Both the position numbers and the translations under genes were made by a program. From the IMG/VR virus record IMGVR_UViG_3300030106_001334, positions 1 to 28,564 of that record: 28,564 bases of DNA. One strand, written 5' to 3'. This document shows positions 16,479 through 21,920 of the stretch, one piece after another. Under the pieces are notes generated by a model, which saw nothing but the letters and a program-made list of their open reading frames with translations, was not told the DNA's origin and did not search any database. This DNA is from a virus. Numbering within the stretch: the stretch's first letter is position 1; every line of letters begins with the position of its first letter.

Positions 16479-16901
16479 CTATTTGGCATTCATAAAGCTC
16501 CCGTCAGGAAACCCCATTTTTGTTGGCGACGCTCTTCTCTTTAGTTCTGATCCAGCATGAGTGACAATGAGCTGCGCAAAAATCACGGTGCGATACATAT
16601 CAGTTTTAGCATACCCTGTTTTTGTAAGTCCCGAGCGACCACGGATCAGGTTGTCAAGTTCATTAGCTGTTTTTCTTAAAACTTGGATGGCATCTTTTAC
16701 GTGTTGATGATTACACAATGGAACAGTAATGCGACTTGCTACTTTTTTACGGTGAAACAACATATATTGCTCATCAGATAGATTTTCTTGTGCAAACTGT
16801 TCCCGTTGCTTTGCATTGAGATTGGGCAATATAAGCTTTTCTCTCAAAGCGTGACCGCCTAAATCCTTTGTGTCATGTCTGTTCATTTGGCTTTCCATCA
16901 A
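16479..16901 (-). CDS. Unknown 140-residue helical protein
   Basis: The protein is charged, mostly helical and without membrane segment or signal (MNRHDTKDLGGHALREKLIL, later NQHVKDAIQVLRKTAN-like HVKDAIQVLRKTANELDNLI, RGRSGLTKTGYAKTDMYRTV). The start is not settled: ATGs at 16901, 16898 and 16886 are all possible and no strong ribosome site is visible. It lies between two operon genes in the same direction, and just upstream is the tandem palindrome at 16952-16989. I recognise no family. Residues RGRSGLTKTGYAKTD are the most distinctive segment. Confidence 0.6.
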   Translation of the reverse strand: MMESQMNRHDTKDLGGHALREKLILPNLNAKQREQFAQENLSDEQYMLFHRKKVASRITVPLCNHQHVKDAIQVLRKTANELDNLIRGRSGLTKTGYAKTDMYRTVIFAQLIVTHAGSELKRRASPTKMGFPDGSFMNAK

Positions 16902-16951
16902 TGTTCATTTTAGTTTCGGTTTTTGTTTGTGCAAGTTTTTTGTATAGACTT

Positions 16952-16989
16952 GAGTTTATGATATGAACTCGAGTTTATTTCGTGAACTC
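16952..16989. repeat. Tandem 19-base palindromic repeat
   Basis: GAGTTTATGATATGAACTC (16952-16970) is followed directly by GAGTTTATTTCGTGAACTC (16971-16989). Both read GAGTTTAT-N4-TGAACTC; each is a near palindrome of GAGTT-N9-AACTC, and their junction AACTCGAGTT is perfectly palindromic. A related half appears in 17016-17033. It lies at the end of the 159-residue gene, upstream of the 140-residue gene on the minus strand; candidate operator or recombinase site. Confidence 0.6.
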
Positions 16990-17435
16990 ACGTACTTGGT
17001 ATGGTAATAAATGCTGGACTTAATCATAAGTTCACTTACCTGATAGCATTTTATCTTCTCTGAAACATGGCTTGGATGACTAGTAAACCACCCTTCTTCC
17101 ACGCAATGTTTAAAGACAAGTGATACAAAAGCTTTTTTGAGATGGGGAAATCTTTCTAGGATTTGTTTTTGTGTTGACCATCTTTTCATAAAAGTCCTCA
17201 ACGTCACAAATGCACCGATCAATCTTTTATCAAGATGGCTTCTGAAATAAAACGTAGCTCTACGCATCTTGGGATCATTGGGTATGGGATAGTTTTGATA
17301 GTTAAAAAAGGCAAGTTCAAGTGATAGATTATGGATAATACTTTCTATAAGCTCAGGTGGCGCAAGGATATGATTTCTGTCATCTTTTTCAATAGCAGTG
17401 CCTGACTTCTGATTGTTTCTAAAATTAAAGTTCAT
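16956..17435 (-). CDS. Unknown 159-residue protein downstream of serine recombinase
   Basis: I use ATG 17435, which overlaps the recombinase stop (TAATG) and has GGAGAAAA just upstream; an earlier in-frame start would lie inside the recombinase. The product has a basic, helix-rich middle (RRATFYFRSHLDKRLIGAF, TLRTFMKRWSTQKQILERF) and a segment resembling a winged-helix region (HLKKAFVSLVFKHCVEEGWF). It may be a DNA-binding accessory protein, for example a partner of the recombinase, but no family is recognised. Its last codons coincide with the first bases of the tandem palindrome at 16952-16989. Confidence 0.65.
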   Translation of the reverse strand: MNFNFRNNQKSGTAIEKDDRNHILAPPELIESIIHNLSLELAFFNYQNYPIPNDPKMRRATFYFRSHLDKRLIGAFVTLRTFMKRWSTQKQILERFPHLKKAFVSLVFKHCVEEGWFTSHPSHVSEKIKCYQVSELMIKSSIYYHTKYVSSRNKLEFIS

Positions 17436-18205
17436 TATTTTTCTCCATAAATTCGTTTGACTAAGTTTGAAACATTCGACGGACCCCACTTGCCACCACG
17501 CCTGGTTTTGTACATGTCGGTGTGATTGTTGAGATAGGATGCCATTTCACGTAAACTGTAGCCTTGTTTGACAAGATCGACGATGACAGGTCGCATCCTT
17601 TCAGCAAAAGCATCTGCTTCCTCCTGAATAGCTTCATGCCCCTTCTCTCTTGCGTCTTCCATGTTTGAGTGAATGCCTAGCTGGGTGATTTTCTTCCCTG
17701 ACTTGGTGGTGTAGTGACCTTTGTCCTCAATGACTTCATTGATGCGTCCCAACGCTGATTTTGTGTTTAAAGATATTTTTTCTCGCATGTCCTGGGCCAT
17801 GGCGACTTTGATGGCAAGAACAAGCTTGTTTTGCTTTGGGTCGGCAGACAACATAGGATCGTCACAGACAATCAAGTTTACCTTCCCAGTCTCAACATGT
17901 TGCTCAAAGAATTGAAGCCCATGCCAAGCAGTCCTGAACAGTCTGGAGATCGAGCTGACAATGACTGTCGCTTTCTTTTTCTTGGCTGCGTCCATTGCTT
18001 CCTTCAAAACAGGTCTTTTGTCAGGATGAACTTTACCACTGATGTTTTCTTCAAACCATTCAACCGTATGATCGCCACCGTTGAGGAAGTCACGAATGTC
18101 CTTTTTGTCTCTCTCTGTTTCCTGTTTATTGGTCGATACACGGACATAAGCTATGTAGTTTCCTTTGTGTGGCTGACCGGATGTGCTTTGGTTAGCTGGT
18201 GACAT
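17435..18205 (-). CDS. Serine recombinase (resolvase/invertase family)
   Basis: The 256-residue protein has the catalytic domain of serine recombinases: YIAYVRVSTNKQ with nucleophile Ser24, and SSISRLFR with Arg88 and Arg91 in the place of the catalytic Arg pair, then a long helix with QDMREKISLNTKSAL. The C-terminal 80 residues include IVDLVKQGYSLREMASYLN and a basic end (KTRRGGKWGPSNVSNLVKRIY), a helix-turn-helix for DNA binding. It is longer than small resolvases (about 185 residues) but much shorter than phage large serine integrases (about 500), lacking their zinc ribbon and coiled coil. It has an AAAGGAG ribosome site. It opens the leftward operon; integration or genome resolution are both possible. 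Confidence 0.9.
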   Translation of the reverse strand: MSPANQSTSGQPHKGNYIAYVRVSTNKQETERDKKDIRDFLNGGDHTVEWFEENISGKVHPDKRPVLKEAMDAAKKKKATVIVSSISRLFRTAWHGLQFFEQHVETGKVNLIVCDDPMLSADPKQNKLVLAIKVAMAQDMREKISLNTKSALGRINEVIEDKGHYTTKSGKKITQLGIHSNMEDAREKGHEAIQEEADAFAERMRPVIVDLVKQGYSLREMASYLNNHTDMYKTRRGGKWGPSNVSNLVKRIYGEK

Positions 18206-18232
18206 TAAATGTTCTCCTTTGTATCTATAACA

Positions 18233-18247
18233 GTTCGTTTAATGTTC
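18233..18247. promoter_or_regulatory. Alphaproteobacterial-type LexA (SOS) box
   Basis: The sequence GTTCGTTTAATGTTC is an exact GTTC-N7-GTTC, the direct-repeat LexA operator known from alphaproteobacteria. It lies between the recombinase start and the predicted leftward minus-10, where a bound repressor would block leftward transcription. The exact pattern is seen; its use as a LexA site is inferred. Confidence 0.65.
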
Positions 18248-18255
18248 GTCTTTAC

Positions 18256-18278
18256 TGTACATATACCAGGATGGTACA
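18256..18278. promoter_or_regulatory. Imperfect inverted repeat, candidate operator
   Basis: TGTACAT at 18256-18262 and ATGGTACA at 18271-18278 form an inverted repeat with one extra base in the right arm. GTAC centres are 17 bp apart, and the repeat overlaps both predicted promoters. It is a candidate binding site for the RHH protein encoded 46 bases downstream. Confidence 0.45.
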
Positions 18279-18323
18279 TTGTGCAAGACCTAGATGTTAC
18301 TTTTTTTTGAACGAAGGTGAATT

Positions 18324-18473
18324 ATGAAGCAGGTACACATTAGAATAAACGACGAAGTCTATGAAAAACTTAAAGAATTAGCCGAGAAGGATCGTAGATC
18401 AATGGCTAGTTTGGCTGAGTATATTTTATCAAAAGGCTTGCACGATTTTAAAAAAGAGCTTGAAAAAGCATGA
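18324..18473 (+). CDS. Ribbon-helix-helix regulator (Arc/CopG type)
   Basis: The 49-residue protein starts at ATG 18324 behind GAAGGTGA. It has the whole RHH fold: a beta strand QVHIRIND, helix A EVYEKLKELAEKDRR, and helix B MASLAEYILSKGLHDF. RHH proteins dimerise and insert the paired strands into the major groove. As the first gene of the rightward operon, beside the divergent control region, it is well placed to autoregulate and to balance the two operons, as Arc does in P22. Its stop overlaps the next start (ATGA). Confidence 0.78.
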   Translation: MKQVHIRINDEVYEKLKELAEKDRRSMASLAEYILSKGLHDFKKELEKA

Positions 18474-18694
18474 CCCCGGAGTTCAGTCAACCAACACTTG
18501 CATTTTTGCTATTGGAGTTCCCTACCCTTGTTGATTGTCAGGTTGTCGTAAAGCATCTGGTTGGTTTCATCCATCACAATTTGTTCGTGAATTGTCACAA
18601 TCACGATGACAGCTATGCATTTTGGTTTGAACACTGGATGCAACACAATCATTTTCGAGAAGTTCCACCTTCAAGACCGAAGGTGCTTGAATGA
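18470..18694 (+). CDS. Unknown 74-residue protein, His/Phe-rich
   Basis: The protein shares a four-base ATGA overlap with the RHH gene upstream and with the nuclease gene downstream, which argues strongly for translation. It contains HHNLFVNCHNHDDSYAFWF and ends HFREVPPSRPKVLE. The many His, Cys and Asp residues in the middle could bind metal, but the spacing does not match a known motif. No family is recognised. Confidence 0.6.
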   Translation: MTPEFSQPTLAFLLLEFPTLVDCQVVVKHLVGFIHHNLFVNCHNHDDSYAFWFEHWMQHNHFREVPPSRPKVLE

Positions 18695-19029
18695 GGTTTA
18701 ACAAGTTCAATGCCCACAAAACCGAGGTCGATGGCATTTTATTTGACAGTAAGAAAGAAGCCAAAAGATATAGTGAATTAAAGTATTTGGAGAAAGCAGG
18801 TCAGATACACAACCTGGAGCTTCAACCCAAGTTTGAATGTATAGTGAAGGAGAAGAAGATATGTACCTACAGAGCAGATTTCAGATATTTCGACAAGCAC
18901 CAGAAGGGAGTGTTGGGTCAGGAAGGAACCATGGTAGTCGAGGACGTAAAGGGCTTCAAAACACCAACCTACAGGTTGAAAAAGAAGCTGGTCGAGGCAT
19001 TGTTCCAGGTGAAGATAACCGAATTATGA
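18691..19029 (+). CDS. DUF1064 nuclease-like protein
   Basis: The 112-residue product matches the DUF1064 pattern (PF06356): NKFNAHKTEVDGILFDSKKE at the N-terminus, then ELKYLEKAGQIHNLELQPKF, YRADFRYFD, VVEDVKGFKTPTYRLKKKL. Family members have a PD-(D/E)xK/Vsr-like nuclease fold; here FDSKKEA (Glu24 region), ADF and EDVKG carry the likely active-site acids and Lys. Phage members usually sit among replication genes and may resolve or nick branched DNA, but the reaction is not firmly established. GAAGGTG precedes the start. It overlaps the next gene by four bases. Confidence 0.85.
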   Translation: MRFNKFNAHKTEVDGILFDSKKEAKRYSELKYLEKAGQIHNLELQPKFECIVKEKKICTYRADFRYFDKHQKGVLGQEGTMVVEDVKGFKTPTYRLKKKLVEALFQVKITEL

Positions 19030-19322
19030 TTACAACAATTGATTTAGCCTTGGTTTTTCAAGAAATAACAAAAATTTCATTTACGGTTATGTATGAGGAT
19101 TGTCGAAAGGACAACGAGTTCATTCACCTGCGTTTCATGTGGACAGGCGTTTGTCGTTTCTTCAAGCGATCCTATCCTCAAATCGCTAAAACAATTAGAA
19201 AGGATCATTCGACTTGCGTGTTTTATTACAAGCGTCATCTAATGATGATGGACAAATACGACTGGTACTCAGAAAGCTACCTTCTTTTGTTGGATGACAC
19301 ACTGGATCGTTTTGGGGTTTAA
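19026..19322 (+). CDS. Stand-alone DnaA domain IV-like protein
   Basis: I start at ATG 19026 (ATGA overlap with the nuclease stop), giving 98 residues. Residues about 9-68 align with the C-terminal DNA-binding domain of bacterial DnaA: LHLRFMWTG-like HLRFMWTGVCRFFKRSY, then PQIAKTIRKDHSTCVFYYKRH. DHST at 60-63 matches the DnaA signature DHTT, and Arg36 fits the base-contacting Arg of DnaA. The AAA+ and N-terminal domains are absent, so it could bind DnaA boxes but not assemble an ATP-dependent filament. The next gene carries two perfect DnaA boxes, the likely targets. Whether it recruits or displaces host DnaA is not known. Confidence 0.75.
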   Translation: MITTIDLALVFQEITKISFTVMYEDCRKDNEFIHLRFMWTGVCRFFKRSYPQIAKTIRKDHSTCVFYYKRHLMMMDKYDWYSESYLLLLDDTLDRFGV

Positions 19323-20300
19323 ATGTTGGATATGCCACCAGATAAAACGTCCAAGCAAGTCTTAAGGGAAATAAACAAGGCTCGACAAGACATCCTTCGG
19401 CCACCCAAAGAACACAACACCTGTGAAACCGGCAAGGAACAGGATCAAGCATTCTCCGCATTCTTCAAAGCACCGAGCAGAGCCTTACAGGATAAACGAC
19501 TAGCGACAAGACCAAGGACTTTTATTATTCTCTGTGCCTTGTGTCAGTTTATTGGACCAACAGGATACTGTTATCCCAAGCAAGCACGGATCGCACGACA
19601 GCTAGGCATGAGCCAGCAAGGTGTCAGTAAACACATAAGATTGCTGGTTGATTATGGGTATGTCGATAAGGTTCGAAATGAATATAAGTTTCGTAAAAAC
19701 GGACATACATCAGCCACCTGGCGCATACTTTTTGATCCATCAATTGACCAAGAACAGGGGTACAAAAATACCCTCGAACACGATGAACGCTTTCAAGAGC
19801 AAGAAGCCGAGGAAACCATGAAAAAAGTAAATGAAAACAATAAGAAGAGTAAGTTATCCACAGAGTTATCCACAGGTAGGCAAAAACAGGCAAAAAAGAA
19901 GGAAAAAGAGGGTACAAAAACAACCCAATTAGGTTGTATGACCCCACAACCCAATGAGGTTGTACAAAAACTGACCAATAGAACTAATATATTTAATATT
20001 ATAGGAAAAGATATTTGTAAGCTTTATGCTCATTTGTTGGACGACATCGTTGGAGGTCGAGGTGAGTGGCGGTGGGACGAGAGGCAAGAGCAAATAGCTC
20101 AAGGGTTCTTAGACAAGGGAATGACAGTCGATAGCTTCAAGGCATCAGCAAAGAGAACTCTGTACAGTTGCAAGAAGGAGAGCAGACGACCACCCTACTC
20201 GCTTGCATTCTTTGAACAGGCCATGCCACAAACAAAGAAACCCACCTTGTCAGCTAGTGATGTCATCAAAAGAGTAACCAACAAGAGTAAAATAAAATGA
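19323..20300 (+). CDS. Replication initiator with N-terminal winged helix and internal origin
   Basis: The 325-residue protein has an N-terminal winged helix at about 63-137 (TFIILCALCQFIGPTGYCYP, ARIARQLGMSQQGVSKHIRL, DYGYVDKVRNEY), a polar Lys/Glu/Thr-rich linker (about 150-215) and a helical C-terminal domain (about 228-310, KLYAHLLDDIVGG, SAKRTLYSCKKES). This is the layout of lambda O-like and plasmid-type initiators, where the N-terminus binds iterons and the C-terminus recruits the helicase. The linker is encoded by the DnaA boxes and iterons listed separately. No phage helicase gene is in the window, so host DnaB is the probable partner. It starts directly after the DnaA-like gene's stop; the next gene overlaps it by four bases. 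Confidence 0.75.
   Translation: MLDMPPDKTSKQVLREINKARQDILRPPKEHNTCETGKEQDQAFSAFFKAPSRALQDKRLATRPRTFIILCALCQFIGPTGYCYPKQARIARQLGMSQQGVSKHIRLLVDYGYVDKVRNEYKFRKNGHTSATWRILFDPSIDQEQGYKNTLEHDERFQEQEAEETMKKVNENNKKSKLSTELSTGRQKQAKKKEKEGTKTTQLGCMTPQPNEVVQKLTNRTNIFNIIGKDICKLYAHLLDDIVGGRGEWRWDERQEQIAQGFLDKGMTVDSFKASAKRTLYSCKKESRRPPYSLAFFEQAMPQTKKPTLSASDVIKRVTNKSKIK
19854..19862 (+). promoter_or_regulatory. DnaA box 1 (TTATCCACA)
   Basis: A perfect match to the bacterial DnaA box consensus TTATNCACA. It encodes Leu-Ser-Thr of the initiator linker. The second box follows with a 12-base repeat length, so both face nearly the same side of the helix. Confidence 0.75.
19866..19874 (+). promoter_or_regulatory. 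DnaA box 2 (TTATCCACA)
   Basis: A second perfect consensus DnaA box in the same orientation, 12 bases after the first. It encodes a second Leu-Ser-Thr, so the duplication is visible in the protein as LSTELSTG. Confidence 0.75.
19878..19897 (+). repeat. Tandem 10-base repeat AGGCAAAAA(C/A)
   Basis: AGGCAAAAAC at 19878-19887 is followed at once by AGGCAAAAAA at 19888-19897. The ten-base period places the A-tracts on one face of the helix, which would bend the DNA. It lies between the DnaA boxes and the palindromic iterons. Confidence 0.6.
19921..19964. repeat. Two palindromic iterons
   Basis: CAACCCAATTAGGTTGTA (19921-19938) and CAACCCAATGAGGTTGTA (19947-19964) differ by one base and are 26 bases apart. 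Each is a palindrome of the form CAACC-N6-GGTTG. They are probably the binding sites for the winged-helix domain of the initiator. Confidence 0.7.
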
Positions 20301-20578
20301 CTGTTCATAACTTAGAGGTTCGTTTACATTGTGTACATCTGCTAAATTACGTACAAAAAATAATGCAATCTTTTTACACGATGTCCACGACCCCACCAAG
20401 AAAAAACGACCTTACGCCCCCCCCCGTTGCTAAGTATAGTAGGGGTATCCCACAAAACTTTTTCCAAGATTTCGTCTGTTGCCTTTGCGGTAAGGACGCT
20501 ACTTTATCTCATGGTCAGACTGATAGTTTGTACTGCACAGAACATCATCCTGATTGGCAGAAAATCAAAGAAAGTTAG
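20297..20578 (+). CDS. Small zinc-finger-like protein with C9 tract
   Basis: The 93-residue frame starts with an ATGA overlap with the initiator; a later ATG at 20381 is an alternative start without a clear ribosome site. Residues 61-84 contain CLCGKD-type CxxC (Cys61, Cys64) and, 16 residues on, CTEH (Cys80, His83), a C2-CH zinc-binding arrangement. The run of nine C at 20417-20425 encodes Thr-Pro-Pro-Pro; a one-base slip here would remove the zinc motif. The function is unknown; a small regulator or a replication accessory is plausible from its position. Confidence 0.6.
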   Translation: MTVHNLEVRLHCVHLLNYVQKIMQSFYTMSTTPPRKNDLTPPPVAKYSRGIPQNFFQDFVCCLCGKDATLSHGQTDSLYCTEHHPDWQKIKES

Positions 20579-20584
20579 AAACGC

Positions 20585-20600
20585 TGTAAACGATGTAAAC
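20585..20600 (+). repeat. GTAAACG direct repeat
   Basis: GTAAACG occurs at 20585-20591 and 20594-20600, nine bases apart, in the short gap after the zinc-finger gene, followed by TATCAAA twice (about 20606-20619). It may be a regulator site for the following genes. No promoter can be assigned with confidence. Confidence 0.3.
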
Positions 20601-20673
20601 GCAACTATCAAACGTATCAAATAAAGGTATTTTTTAACAAATGTCGCATAAAAAACAACAAAAAGGAGCTAAA

Positions 20674-20757
20674 ATGCAAGAAATCGTAGATACGGACAAA
20701 GAACGCAAGGAATTTGAAGGACTGAAAAAAATGATGGAGAAAATGAATGGAAGATAA
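20674..20757 (+). CDS. 27-residue charged peptide
   Basis: The frame MQEIVDTDKERKEFEGLKKM, ending MEKMNGR, has an excellent AAAAGGAG ribosome site with proper spacing to ATG 20674. An in-frame ATG at 20641 exists but lacks a ribosome site. It overlaps the next gene by 11 bases. It is predicted to be a single amphipathic helix. No function can be given; it could also serve for translational coupling. Confidence 0.5.
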   Translation: MQEIVDTDKERKEFEGLKKMMEKMNGR

Positions 20758-21289
20758 AGATTTTGAATATTATGAACAATATGATGCTGATTGTAATCCT
20801 ATACATTTAATCTGGAATTGTCGAATTACTGACAGAGAAAGACTAAAACATCCTTTTGTTGGAATGTGCGGATGGAAGTTTAAGGATACAGATGATCTTA
20901 CAAAAAAGGTACATCCACATCAGCATTTCATCATTCATGCAGTTGCTAATGATATGGTTATTATTCGTTTGTTTAGCTGGTTGGATGGTACTCCTACACA
21001 CATGGAAGCATATCCACTAGAGGACATAAAGAAATGGCATCTTTTTACTAATAACAAGGACATGAACGAAAGTTATTACCATGACTTTCCTACAGGATCT
21101 ATGACTGGTCTAGACAAAAATAAGAAAAAACAAACTAAAAAATTTGAACATTTAGACCTTAATAATTTAGAAGTTATAGACCCTAAAACTGAGCTTCCAG
21201 TTGTTAGAAAAAAAACTCGTAATGAAAAAAAAACTGAAAAAACTAACTACACTTTGGCAGAAATATCCAAGATGTTTGAAAAAAAATAG
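20747..21289 (+). CDS. Unknown 180-residue acidic/basic protein
   Basis: The protein begins MEDKDFEYYEQYDADCNPIH and contains HPHQHFIIHAVANDMVIIRL and LDGTPTHMEAYPLEDIKKWH, followed by a Lys-rich, probably disordered segment (residues about 115-165) and a short C-terminal helix (YTLAEISKMFEKK). Its centre looks like a small beta-rich domain. No membrane segment or family is recognised. It lies among replication genes before SSB, and the next gene begins directly after its stop. Confidence 0.62.
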   Translation: MEDKDFEYYEQYDADCNPIHLIWNCRITDRERLKHPFVGMCGWKFKDTDDLTKKVHPHQHFIIHAVANDMVIIRLFSWLDGTPTHMEAYPLEDIKKWHLFTNNKDMNESYYHDFPTGSMTGLDKNKKKQTKKFEHLDLNNLEVIDPKTELPVVRKKTRNEKKTEKTNYTLAEISKMFEKK

Positions 21290-21514
21290 ATGCAAAACTT
21301 TAAACAAATAATTTTTAGCAAAGAAGAATATGAGATGCTCTGTGAAATAATTGCAGTAAATTACAAGCATCCTCAGTACATTGATGGCAGCATTGTTTGC
21401 AATGGAGATCAATTAGAAACATGGAAGAATATAAACAAGAAAATTAGGGGTGAAGAATTTGCACCCCCCCTGGTAAAGATAGCAACAATAAATGGAGAAA
21501 AAGTAAATGGCTAG
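21290..21514 (+). CDS. Unknown 74-residue protein before SSB
   Basis: The ATG follows the previous TAG directly, and the last eight bases overlap the ssb start. The sequence (IIFSKEEYEMLCEIIAVNYK, then NGDQLETWKNINKKIRGEEF) suggests two helices around a short loop. It contains a run of seven C (21464-21470) within the codons for APP. No family is recognised. Confidence 0.6.
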   Translation: MQNFKQIIFSKEEYEMLCEIIAVNYKHPQYIDGSIVCNGDQLETWKNINKKIRGEEFAPPLVKIATINGEKVNG

Positions 21515-21920
21515 TTTAAACAAAGTAACCTTGATCGGTAATGTAGGACGAGATGTAGAGATTAAGGTTTTTGACAATGGGGGTAAGATTGCCAAGTTTC
21601 CATTAGCGACGACGGAAAGTTACAAGAACAAATCGGGAGAGAAAGTAGAGAACACCACTTGGCATAACATTGTTATTCGTTCTGAGGGATTGTGTAGAAT
21701 TGCTGAGATGTATGTTGGGAAAGGTTCTCAGATTTGTGTTGAAGGAAAGATTTCTGTGAGAGAATATTCAACTAAAGATGGCAACAAGGCAAAGCAGACG
21801 GAAATTGTTGTTGATAGCTTTGGGGGTCAACTTATTCTTCTTTCTAGGAAAGATCCTAAACCTCAACAGTCTTTACAGAACTTAGGAAATTTTGATCAAC
21901 AAATAACTACGGGGGTTTAA
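21507..21920 (+). CDS. ssb: Single-stranded DNA-binding protein
   Basis: The 137-residue protein has an SSB OB fold: LNKVTLIGNVGRDVEIK at the N-terminus, then KFPLATTESYKNKSGEK, TTWHNIVIRSEGLCRIAE, YVGKGSQICVEGKISVREY. It should coat single-stranded DNA during replication and RecT-mediated annealing. Bacterial SSBs end with an acidic tip (DDDIPF in E. coli) that recruits partners; this one ends FDQQITTGV and lacks it. It overlaps the upstream gene by eight bases and the terminase small subunit gene by one (TAATG). Confidence 0.93.
   Translation: MASLNKVTLIGNVGRDVEIKVFDNGGKIAKFPLATTESYKNKSGEKVENTTWHNIVIRSEGLCRIAEMYVGKGSQICVEGKISVREYSTKDGNKAKQTEIVVDSFGGQLILLSRKDPKPQQSLQNLGNFDQQITTGV

Larger units (their letters stand above)
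18206..18323. promoter_or_regulatory. Divergent control region between recombinase and RHH operons
   Basis: The 118-base gap separates the leftward operon (start 18205) from the rightward one (start 18324). It contains an SOS-type box (18233-18247) and an imperfect inverted repeat (18256-18278). Weak sigma70-like elements can be placed on both strands: rightward TTTACT (18251-18256) with TACATT (18275-18280), spacing 18; leftward TTGCAC with TATGTA, spacing 17, read on the minus strand. Each element matches only 3-4 of 6 consensus bases, so the promoters are predicted rather than shown. The arrangement resembles a phage switch region. Confidence 0.55.
19851..20010. other. Predicted replication origin inside the initiator gene
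   Basis: Within about 160 bases lie two perfect DnaA boxes, two tandem AGGCAAAAAM decamers, two 18-base palindromic repeats 26 bases apart, flanking GTACAAAAAC copies, and an AT-rich stretch (about 19977-20003, with the run AATATATTTAATATTATA). The order boxes, iterons, AT-rich unwinding element, inside the gene for the initiator, is the organisation of lambda ori in O. All elements are read directly; origin function is inferred. Confidence 0.72.
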
